Assembly: GCA_947247005.1 (NCBI GenBank)
Contig: OX365955.1
Coordinates: 45,239,822 to 45,303,821, forward strand
Direction: 5' to 3'
DNA: 64,000 nucleotides
Source of the DNA: Spisula solida
Taxonomy: Eukaryota > Mollusca > Bivalvia > Venerida > Mactridae
Shown here: one piece after another, positions 24,119-36,100 of the stretch
Position numbering within the stretch: position 1 is the first letter of the stretch
Layout: each line of letters opens with the position of its first letter
Position numbers and translations under genes: made by a program
The notes under the pieces: generated by a model
Told to the model about the DNA's origin: nothing
Databases searched by the model: none
Seen by the model: the letters and a program-made list of their open reading frames with translations, nothing else

Positions 24119-27100
24119 TCATCGGACTAGACGTCCTACCCATGGTGCCTGTGTACAGTTATACGCTGCTATATCACACGCATCACACAATTGTTTACCC
24201 ACATTCAGGTGCATCTTGTAAATCTTGACTCCACAATCTTGTCTGAGAATCTCATCAATGTTCTGCTTGTATGGACAAGGGATGTGTGGACATCCACCCT
24301 CAACGACTGAAAATTGTAACCAAAACATAACGCGACTTAGGCACATAGAAATAATAGCATAACGGACAGGGAAGACAGCATTCAACAGAAAAAGCAGAGT
24401 AAAAATTGGTACACACTGTCTTAAAAAATAAAACAAAATATATTATGTCCTACTTTCATTTGTACATAAAAAAGATTATATAAAGTCAGACAGGGAAGGC
24501 AGCACTCAACTTAACCAGCCGAGCACAGAAAACATTTAAAACACACAACGCACAATGCCCAACTGAACAGGACAACACACATACCACAAGGACAATGCAC
24601 AACAGACACCGAGTATTATGCAATTTTGAAAGATACGAAGCAGCCTTGTGCTGGACAATGGTACATACAAAATTAATAAAGTTCATTGTTTTAATTGATG
24701 TAAAGGTAGCTTACTTGTATTTCGTTTTTGTAATTAAACCTATATATAAGAATAGAATATTTACTTTGCATAATTAATGGAACAACAGGCTATCTTCGCT
24801 TTAAATCTCTTAGCTATCAGCTATGCCCATATGACCCATTTACAACAAAATGTATGTAATCCCATCTTGTGATCGCATCGGCTTAAACACATTGCGATAA
24901 AAGTGCAGCTGAAAATTGCAACTGAAAATATCATTGTCTTTGGCAGATCAACATCACACCGCACAACACGTTGCGTGTAAGGCAGTTCTTGTTTGTCGAA
25001 GGCGGAGACACACGCGTTTTCTGCTACTTGTGTAGGGTAAGTATTTGTTATTTTATATGTGTTTTGTGTTGCTTTTTAGAGTGATCACTTACATAATAAA
25101 TTATATCGTTGACGCGATGAACGAACAATTAGTATATATAATTTATGTGCCCACATATGCCATATTTATCGAGAAAAATGGCGTGTGTCTCTGCCTTCGA
25201 GAAACAGAACTGCCTTACACGCAACGGGTTGTACGGTGTGAACATTTCTTAAACAAGTAAGAATAAGATATTTACCTGGATCACCGATGTACATGTAGCA
25301 CCCTGTGCATGTATTACCACCTTCAGCGTGAAAGAACGTATTTTGTCGATCACACTTCTCACCTAGCTGATTACCGACCGCCTCGTACAGAGGACAGTCC
25401 ATGTCCTCTCTGAATGGGCAGTAGGCAAGTGCTAAAATACAAAACGCATACTAAACTGAGCACAAAAAAGAAACGTACTTGCTACATTTTCTCCATACGG
25501 CTACATGTTAAACAACAGCTTGAATGTGATAACAATCAAAACACACCAAACGCATTGTTCGTTGTGACTTTCGTTGAAAGCTATAGAACAACATGTAACC
25601 ATATGGAGAAAATGTACCATGTAAGTTTCTTTATGTACTCAGTTTATATAATAAATATTTTCGATCTTTTGTGCCGTAAAAATGGCCACTACTAGTATTC
25701 AATGTTATAGAACAAAACAATCAGATTTGATTAGTTGAACCACAGGAACTTGCATTTATAAATTGAAAACAAAAATGAAAAAAAAATTGATTTTTTTTTA
25801 TATTTTTTTCATATTTTTTTTAAACCATAAATTCAAGTTCCTGTGGTTGAACATAATTAATTACAGTAGAGTAGTAGATTGTAGTAGAGTAGCTTGTACG
25901 TCACTGTTAGAACTTGTCTGAACGATGTATACATTGTTAACTGGAAATGCTTCGTTAAATTAGCATTTTTATGCACAATTAACGTCTGCAAACCGATGTC
26001 ATGGATGCATTGTACGAATAAGTTAATCAATTAAAATCATATCCTCAAACCCGCTACGCATGAGGTAAGGAAGATCAAGTACTTTAGTCAGATTGGAATA
26101 AAGTTATCAATTTATTACAGGAAATATAGAAATAGTATGGTGTTTACTGGTTAAGATTATATTCAGTCTAACCATATACACTGCAGACAATACAATTTTA
26201 CGACAGCTATAAGTAGTTCGCCGGGGATAACTCTAGCCTTATCAATAACCAAACAAAGCAAACTATAAACACTGTGCGGTCGACTGGCCGTCAGTTATCA
26301 GTGTAGATTTAAAGAGTATATCATTAAAAGTATAATTTATGCACAGGATTGAACAAAAATGAATATCGAAAATGTATTTAATTTTCATTTTTATTTGTAA
26401 ACAAAGGCTAGTGTTATCTCCGGCGAACTATATACATGTATATTGTGAGATAACTATTGGCGTGGTCCATACAATAACGATTGCAATGTTATAGTACATA
26501 GCATTTGGCCAGGCACTAAATAATGGTCAGCACTTGACAAAATGGCATACTGTTTCCGGAGCAACAATGAATACTAAAACATTAATTGAAGTAGGTGACA
26601 TCTTCATCTCGGAGTTAATATATCAAGATATTTTACTGTTCATACTGACGCATCGTGTCGTTTGTGAGCTAGGGCAGGCCCACCATTTCATCTACTTCTT
26701 ATCAGTCAGTACAATGATAAGGCAAGCATTATATACTTTACTGCTTGGATTAAAATACGAGGGGCCTTTGCATCCAGATAATATGACAATAGTTCGGTAT
26801 CGCATAAGTTCAGCATTCTGTCGGCAACGATTCGGCAACTCCTTCGCGTTTTCTTTAATATAACCGCAACCTTCCCACACGGTCGGGAAACATTCGAAGC
26901 TCCGTCCATTTTATTGATGAATGATCCCAAAAAGTTTTCCGAACGATTCAAAATTAAATACATGTATTATCGGCAATCCTTCCGCATAGCATCGGGGCTT
27001 AGTGGACGACATGTCTTAGATATGGTATACTGTTAGGCCACTCGTCTCGTCAGAACTTGAACTACTGTACCCAATTAATTCTCGTATCCATTGTAAATAT

Positions 27101-30100
27101 TGTTGTCTGGAATTGCCGAGGGACCGCCACATTTGTATCGCCGATTTACCCTTTAATTTCCCGTGTCATGTTTCCAACCCGCACTAGATCGAGAGATCGA
27201 TCTTTCCTTCATCTATTTCCACCGATACTCCACACAGATCATTCCGTTATAACCCGTAATAGTCATTATTCTGACCAATTTGTACGCTTCTCCAAACTAG
27301 CTCCACGACGTTCATTTCACTTCCGGTCATAACGCTAAATGCCGTACGTCCGGACCGCGTCCCGTATTGTCCGTACGAAGAGCTCCACTGACGTCATAAT
27401 ATTCGTGACGTCGGGGGATCATCTTCTGAGCCTATATAAAGCCCGAGATTTTTAGTTTACTTATCAATCGGCTCCACCAAACTTACCAAACTTACCAAAA
27501 CAGCTCCACCAGACCTATATCTATTCTACTGTATATTTAATGTCTGAAAGAAGGAAGACTGGAGAGGTAACTTATTTATAGATCTATTTCCAAGATCTAC
27601 TGGAGAGCTCCCAATTTCATTCCCTTATATTATCCCTGACCCCCTCGGCATTCAAGAGTTGTATATATACATGTTCATTTATGCTATATATATGTATGTG
27701 TGTAATTCCCTGACATGTACCACATTAAATCGTAGACTGAATACAGCATTATCTTTATTTACAAGTAAAGCCTGGTATTGTGATCACTTAGTGTTCGAAC
27801 CCTAACTCTTTAACAACCGTTCCCGGACCTTGGCAGGTGCGCCGGCGGAACAACTGGTGTCCAGAAGTGTGGGATTTTTCGGTGACTATAGAGAACCTTA
27901 TTGTTTTAAGAATATATTATCATCACGCTCCACAATTTGAAGCTCCTCTCAAAAGGGCTCCGACAAAGATTTACAGCTCCAATAACTATTGTACTCCGAC
28001 TCCAAATTTTAGAGCTCCTCATAAGAAGTGCTCCGACCCAAATTTCGGAGCTCCTCCATAAAATTGCTCCGACATATAAATTTTAGAGCTCCGAGAGATA
28101 CTTTAATACTCCAGCTCCACATACAGCTCCGCAACCTATATAAACATTTAAGAGAGTCAATGTGTATTCCCATACGCTTTTATTGATAATATTTCTGTAT
28201 GATACAAATATTCCAAAGTACAGTCTATGCCATTGGTGGAGGACGATTGATCATCTAGTCTATGAGTGGGGACGCCTGTTATCGAAGACTAGATTCCAGC
28301 TCCAAGGGCTCCAATCAATAGTAGGCATACTACCCTGGACCCAAGGACCTATTGGTGTTTGACATCTACACCCTAGACTGTACTAAAATCTCTATAAGTC
28401 ACCATAAAGCCTGCCTGTTATTCCCTGAAAATAGACATAAATACAAGGTTGAAGCTTATTATTAGAAAATAATAAGACATATAGTAAAAGATAATTTAAC
28501 TGTGATTTTTGTTCTATTATTATAGCAAGAATAAATACATTTAAACCTGATAACTCACCATGGAGAGAGAAGATAGAGATGAACCAGCCCATAGTAGAGA
28601 TACAGAGAATGTTTCCATACATTCATCCGAACCCGAATCTGACTATAACCCAGACTCAGCCGAGGAAATGCCTGAAGTACAAACCTCGCCAGATGCAGAT
28701 GAGTTTGAATCCCGTATAGAGAAGAGACTTGAAGCCATAGCCAATGAGATAGCCCAGAATCACATTTCTTTGACCCATGAAAAACAAGAAGTATGTGAGA
28801 AAATAAGAAGCTTCGAGCAAGAAATGCAGAGATGTAGACAAGAATCCCAGAACAATAATGGATTGATGAGATGCCCAATAGAAACTGTTTTACCTAGCAG
28901 TGTACCCGATATTTCCAAAAATAGAACCCGGCGTGAAGTGTCTCCTGACCCTGATATTGATTTTCCAAATTTTAACAGGGGAGACTACTCTTCCAATAAT
29001 GTTGGATGTAACATCAAATTAAAGCCACCAAAGTATGATGGGAAAGAAGATATCTATGAATTCCTTGAATCCTTTAACATTTGTACTGAGATCAATAGAT
29101 GGAGCCTTAATGCCAAAGGTTTATATCTAGCCAGTTGTCTTGTAGGTAACGCCCGCTCCTTACTAGCTGAGTTATCAGAACCAGAGAAAACCAATTATAC
29201 AATATTAAAGCAGAAACTTACCGAGCGGTATGGGTCTTTGAACCAAATGGAGGTCTTTAAAGTAAAACTGAGAAACAGACGACAGAAACCAGGTGAATCT
29301 ATTTCTGAGATAGCCCAAAATATCAAGAAAATGAGTCAATTAGCCTACCCTAATGTCCCCTTTGAGGTAATAGAGTCCATTGCCTTGGATCATTTCATGG
29401 ATGCTTTGACAGATTCAGACCTCCGACTAAGACTAAGAGAAGCCAATCTAAAGACCTTGTCTGAGGCCGAACAAACAGCCACTAGATGGGAAGCCTACAG
29501 AACTGCCGAAAAACAGAGAAATACCACTATAAATGTGTCCACAGCCAAAAAGGAACCAAATACCGATTCCAGAACTGAGGAAGATCAGAAATTTGAAGCC
29601 TTAAATGAGTCCTTAAACGCTTTAGTCCAAGACTTTCGTAACTTTAAGAGCCAATCCAAACCGAAACCAACCTACCCGCTTAACCAGAGAAGCAATTACC
29701 CTACAGCCCCTACCGAAGACTATCCTCAGTCAGACAACAGATACCAGTTACCACTGAATAACCGAGATAATACAAATCAGTATCATCAAAATAAACCAAA
29801 CCAGGGTTACCAAAGACAGAATAATTATAGGAGGCCAAACAATGACTCCCAAGACAACAGAACACCCCAACAACCTAACCATACAACCCAGAACTACAAT
29901 CAATCATCCAATAATAATTCGGGAAACGAGAGAAGGTCATTCTGGAGGCCCGCAGGACGACCAAATTACCACAACAGGGGCCCGAGATATTAAAACCATG
30001 CAGAAATGTAGGAACTGAAGGGTTTTTCATGCCAGCTTATATTCAAAACCAACCTATAACTATGTTAATTGACACAGGAGCTAATGCCACCATATTAAGA

Positions 30101-33100
30101 AGTAGTATACTAGACACCTGGCCAGATTCCTGTAGACCTGAAATATTACCTGTAAATGCCAAGTTATTAGGAGTTACCGGTGAAACCGCCCCTTTCCAAG
30201 GGAAAGCCAACATTACACTACAAATGGGAAACCAAACATTTGAGATATGGGTCCTATTAGCAGCCATCCGTAATGACTTCATACTAGGTAGAGACTTTAT
30301 CCTATCCCAAAAATGTGACTTACTGTTAAGCAAACAAACCATGCTTCTTAACGGGGAAAACCTATAGTGTTTCTCAAACGAACATGAAGTCTACATGAGT
30401 CGCATAGCTTTGACAGAAGATGTTGAAATACCTCCAGATTCAGAAGTGATAGTCACAGGTAGAACTATTGACCCATACAATCAAAACCAAACAGGTGTTG
30501 TTGAAGTCAGTCAAACCTTTGTTGAAAATCATGATCTCTTCATAGCTCGTGCATTGGTACAACCGAGACAAGGGTTAATTCCTATAAGAGTGGCCAACTT
30601 CGATTCCATACCCATACTACTCCATAAAGATACAATAGTTGCTGTTCTGGAAGGTACTGAGATAACCGAAATAAAGTCCGTAAACTCAGCCACTGTAGAA
30701 AGTCCACCTTCCCATACAGACCATAAGCCAGATGAACTACCCGAGCACTTGACTGAATGTTACCTTAGATCAGCTGAAGAACTGACAGAAGATCAGAAAA
30801 GGAAGTTTAAAGATCTTCTCATAGAATTTCAAGATATCTTTTCAAAATCCGAAGATGATATAGGCCATACAGACCTTGTAGAATACACCATTGATACTGG
30901 AGATAACCCGCCAGTAAGAACACCCCCTTACCGCCTACCCCTAGCAAAACGCGACGTGGCCGAGAAAGAAATACAGAAGTTAGTCGATCATGATTTGATA
31001 GAACCCTCACAATCCCCCTGGCTCAGCCCGGTAGTGATGATACCGAAGCCAGACGGCAAATCAGTCAGACTTTGCATAGATTTTAGGAAAGTTAATGCCC
31101 GACTAAAATTTGATGCCCACCCATTACCAAAAATAGACCAATCCATAGAATCCTTAGGTGGAAGTAAATTCTTCTCTTCTATGGACTGCAGATCAGCCTA
31201 CCATCAGATATCCATAAATGAAGCAGACCGGCCTAAAACAGCTTTCAGTATTGGAGGCGAAACCTATCAGTGGAAAGTTATGCCATTTGGTATGGCTACA
31301 TCCCCAGCAGTATTTGAAAGATTGATGGAACAGGTTCTTCATGGCTTGACATACAAAATCTGTTTGATATACCTAGATGACTTGTTATGTCACTCAAAAA
31401 CATTCCTTGACCACCTAGTCCATTTGAGACAGATGTTCGAAAGAATACGGGAAGCAAACCTTAAACTCAGCCCTTCAAAATGTCATTTCTTCCAAAAAGT
31501 GCTTAGCTTTCTAGGCCACCAAATCAGTGAACATGGGATTGAAGCCTGCCCCAAGAAAACCCAAGTAATCAGAGAATGGCCCAGACCTAAAAATGTCCGT
31601 CAACTGCGTTCTTGGCTAGGCCTTTGTGGATATTATAGAAAATGGTGTTTCAATTTGCTACTATAGCCAAACCCTTATACAAGCTTACAGAAGCGAACCA
31701 ACCTTTTGTATGGGATGACGCAACAGAGAGAGCATTCATAGAATTAAAAGCCAAACTGTGTAGTACCCCAATACTCGCCTTTCCCAATGAAACTTTACCC
31801 TTCCTCCTTGACACAGATGCTTCAAACGTTGCAGCTGGAGCCGTGCTCTGCCAAATACAAGACGACACTGAGAAAGTAATCAGTTACTTTTCCAAGTGTT
31901 TTTCTAGAACTGAACGGAATTACTGTACTACCCGCAAAGAATTGCTAGCCATAGTAGTGGCCGTTAAGCATTATCATCACTTCCTGTATGGTAATACATT
32001 CAAAATCCGGACCGACCATGGTTCCCTACAGTGGTTATTAAACTTTAAGATATGTGAGGGACAGTTAGCTAGATGGCTCGAGATCTTAGGAAACTACAAG
32101 TTTCAGATTGAACATAGACCTGGTCGAATCCACAGTAACTGTGATGCCCTGAGTCGACGCCCTTGTGTAGAGAAAGGTTGCCCATATTGTAGTAGAATAG
32201 AAGGAAAATTCCCATTGAAATGTGCAGAAATAAATGTCGCTACTACCTCCGTCACCCATGACCCCACTCCCACAGTAGATCCAGTACCGAATAATGACCA
32301 AAGTAAAATTACTGACCTTTCTGATATAAGTGAAACCCAAGATGATGATGAAACCATTAAGCAAGTCAAACAGTGGGTTGAGAGAAATACTAGACCGGAT
32401 TGGCAACAAATTTCCAAATTTGACAAAGAGATCAAACATTATTGGCACAATTTTTCCTTACTGGAAATAGAAAATAATGTTTTGTACCAAAAAGTACTGA
32501 CTGATACCAAATCCCTGAAAAGACTCATTCTAATCCCTAAAAGTCTTCGTAAAGCAGTATTCAATCAGCTACATGAGAGGCCTTCAGCAGGACACCTTGG
32601 TTTCAAAAAGACTTATGCCCGAGTAACTCTCCGATTTCATTGGTGGGGGGTAAGCCGAGACATTGAGAAATGGTGTAAAATGTGTGATACCTGTGCTCAG
32701 AGAAAACCTCCACACAGAACTGCAAAAGGTCCCCTACAAATATACCAAGTGGGACAACCTATGGAACGTTGTGCCCTAGATATCCAAGGTCCTTATCCAA
32801 TTTCAAGTAAAGGGATGAGATACATATTAGTGGTTGGTGATTACTTCACAAAATTCCTACAAGCCATACCCCTAAAAAGCATAGAAACCAAATATGTAGC
32901 CACTAAATTGGTCAACAAATTTATTTCCGTGTTAGGAACACCCTTAGAACTTTTCTCTGATAGAGGCTCAAACTTTGAGTCCACTGTTTTCAAAGAAATG
33001 TGTGAACTCCTAGGAATCCACAAAACCCGAACTACAGTTGGACGACCAAGCTCAGACGGAATGATAGAAAGAGCAAACAGAGTTATACAAAACATGATGA

Positions 33101-36100
33101 CAGCTTTCGTCGACAAAAAGCAACATGACTGGTGTGAGAAGTTACCTTTACTTGTTCTTGCCTACAACAGTAGCATACACAGTTCAACTGGTTTCAGTCC
33201 ATCCATGATGATGTTTGGTAGAGAAATGAATCTTCCCATAGACTTGGCCATCGGTAAACCTGTAGATGAAAGTTCAAAGTTCACCACAAACTATGTTATG
33301 GACTTAGAAGAAACATTGACAGAGGTACATGAAACTGCTAGAGAAAATTTAGGACAGACCGCAAGGAATATGAAGTCAAATTATGACAAAGGTAAATTCC
33401 ATAATGAATACCAACCCGGAGATGCAGTATGGTTGTATAATGCCAAACGACGGAAAGGCCTCAGCCCAAAGTTACAAAACTTCTGGACTGGTCCCTACAC
33501 AATAGTGAAGAAATGGGGTGATGTTTTGTATAGTATCAAAGAGAAGCAGACAGACAAAGGCCAAGTCGTCCACCATGACAAACTGAAGAAATACAAGGGA
33601 GACAATATTCCAACCTGGTTCCAGGATGATTAGAGTAACTAATTGTTCCCTTGCATACAGGTATTCCGTGAAATTATTGCTGTATACAATAATATGATGT
33701 TATCAAATGAAAGAATACCTTTACATTATATGAACCTGTACTACTATGCTGCCAATAGACCTGACCCCTCCACAATAGCTCTCCAGTGATCGTACCTGTA
33801 AATATATGCCATATAAATGTTATAGTACCTTAATACATGGTAATTTAACCTTACTGAATGTATTAAATGTAATTACCACGTTTTGGATATTTACTAAGCC
33901 ACAGATAAGATAGTCTTCACGAAGAAATCTATAAAACTATAACCTTTATTATATGATACTAGCCATAAATAGTAAATATTATTTTCTATCATTATAGGCT
34001 GCGGCCTGGAAGTGCAAGCTATGCCCGCACGTGGACAAGGCGTTCCCCAAGAGAAGCAACGCTTCAAGACATGTAATCGAGGTTCATATGCTACATAAAT
34101 ATATGTGCAGTCACTGCAGCAAACTATTTAGTCGCATTGACAACCGTCACAGATGCATAAGAATCCACAGTGCAAGACTAGATCTATATAATACAGCCAC
34201 ACATACCAAGGGAAAAGAAGCAGAAAACAACATCACCAATGAAGCCATTGATGCCTGTTTAGAAAAGACGATCATATTCAGATATGAATCTACTCCTAGC
34301 CATAAACCTGACCCGCCTACTTATGAGATACCAAAACCTACCATGAAAAGCCTAGTTCAAATTCCAAAGTCAAAGCCTACACCTAAAACATCAACCCCAA
34401 TAGTGAGACCTACTGTACACGACTTAGGATTGGAGTTAACCTCGGATGAGGAAGAACTTGATTTTCTTATTCCTGAAGATTTTCCGGAGATATCCCTTGA
34501 AGAGATAAGCAACACTCTCAAAGAAAATGAGAAGGAAAACAAACTTCAGGAAAAACCCAAGAAAGGAGAGAAGGTAGGGATTAACGAAAGAAACGGTGCG
34601 AAAGAAAGTAACAGTCGGGTAAAGCCAAAGAATGGAGAGAATGAAGTGCTTAACGAAAGGAAAAGTGCGAAAGACAGTAACAGTCAGGTAAAGCAAAAGA
34701 AGGGAGAGAAGGTATTGCCTTATGAAAAGAAAAGCGTTCAGAAAGATGAAGGTAATGAGAAATGTAAACAAGTAAGCAGAGAGGAAACAAAAGACACTAG
34801 AAAAATAAACTTTAAAATTCCAAAAATTCAGAACTCCAAAATACCTTCAAAAGAATTGAACAGCTGTTTAAGAGAGGAGCTTCTCTATCCAAACCATACT
34901 GATGAAAACCCAATTAATATCGGTACAATGAGGAAAGTCGTATCCTATGAGGACCTAGATACTTCAGATGACCACCCAACAACAGACCTTCAAGAAGCGG
35001 AATTTGAGCCAGAATTGGAAGAAGTAACCATACCTGAAAATATTATAAGAACACTAAATTATATCGAAGCCACCCAGAAAAGCTTTGTTAAATTAAACGT
35101 AGGAGGAGTGATCTTCAATACCAGTTTTAAAACTCTTCAGAATTCCCCGGAGTCAGTGTTGGCCCGCTTGCAGGAGATAACAACCACAGAAAGAACCATA
35201 TTCATAGATCGCAGTGGTAAACATTTTGAATACATTTTGAACTTCTTGAGGAATGGCTGTATCCTATCCAGAAGCCTTTTCCCAGCTAACATAACCCTTA
35301 CGGAAGAAATCCTCTTGGAGAGCAGATTTTACCACATTCATGAACTTTCTACAATACTCGAAGGACATCTAAGACAGCAGAAGCTCCACAACTCAGTGAT
35401 ATGAACTATAGAACCATCTTTAACTGGAAACCAGGAAAATTGTGAAATCTACTGAACTCTGTGAACTGAATTAAAAATTGTGACTATATTTAATCTATAA
35501 ATTAGTATTTATTCATGTAACAAAAATCTTTTATCTCCAAATCAAAAATTCATCCTATTTTAGACGTACCTACACCTATTTAGTAAAGGGGGGAAGGGTT
35601 ACACCCACTGATAAAAGATTTTTAAATTAAGTATTACTCTTGATATATTACAATGTGGTATTTTAGTTTAGTATGTTATATATAGATCAGTAAGTATTAC
35701 TTAGTACAAACCAGATTTTGACGAAACTTCACGACTATGACTGCATCGGTAGGCACCCTGAAAAATAATCAATTATGATGTATGCACATGTAAACTTTAT
35801 GATAAGTACCCACATGGTATTATTGCACATGAGAGTTACAGAGATTTTGTCATCAACAAATAGCTATCTATGAGTATATTGTTGTAAAGGTCCCGTACGG
35901 TCGGATTATTATATTGCACAATTTTATATGTATATAAATCATTGTCAGCACAAGCATTATTTTTGCTATTACTATGAAATACTTGTATATTATGGGAGAC
36001 TTAGTTTGGTAACAGGAGGTTACTACTTTTAGGCCTACACCTATTGCTGACTTAAATCCTGTCTTATTGATATTTGCTCGAGCCTTAGCAGGGTTCTCGG

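Larger units (their letters stand above)
27031..27852 (+). repeat. 5' LTR (822 bp, TG...CA)
   Basis: Begins TGTTAGGCCACTCG and ends GCCGGCGGAACA. It contains a TATA box at 27433-27440, a short ATG frame at 27540-27566 followed by a strong 5' splice site, and several GCTCCA words. The 91-codon open frame inside it recurs in the 3' LTR and has no protein features. Confidence 0.95.

Noticed and set aside
26534..26963. Overlapping ORFs of 62-109 codons on both strands
   Set aside because: Mutual shadows in intron DNA, no family resemblance.
27057..27332. 91-codon ORF in the 5' LTR, repeated in the 3' LTR
   Set aside because: It recurs only because the LTRs are duplicates; no domain, and it overlaps the promoter region.
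28791..28796. Alternative 5' splice site in gag (GTATGT, phase 0) joining gag start to the accessory ORF
   Set aside because: Possible in phase, but the LTR donor is a better match and supplies the first ATG; kept only as an alternative.
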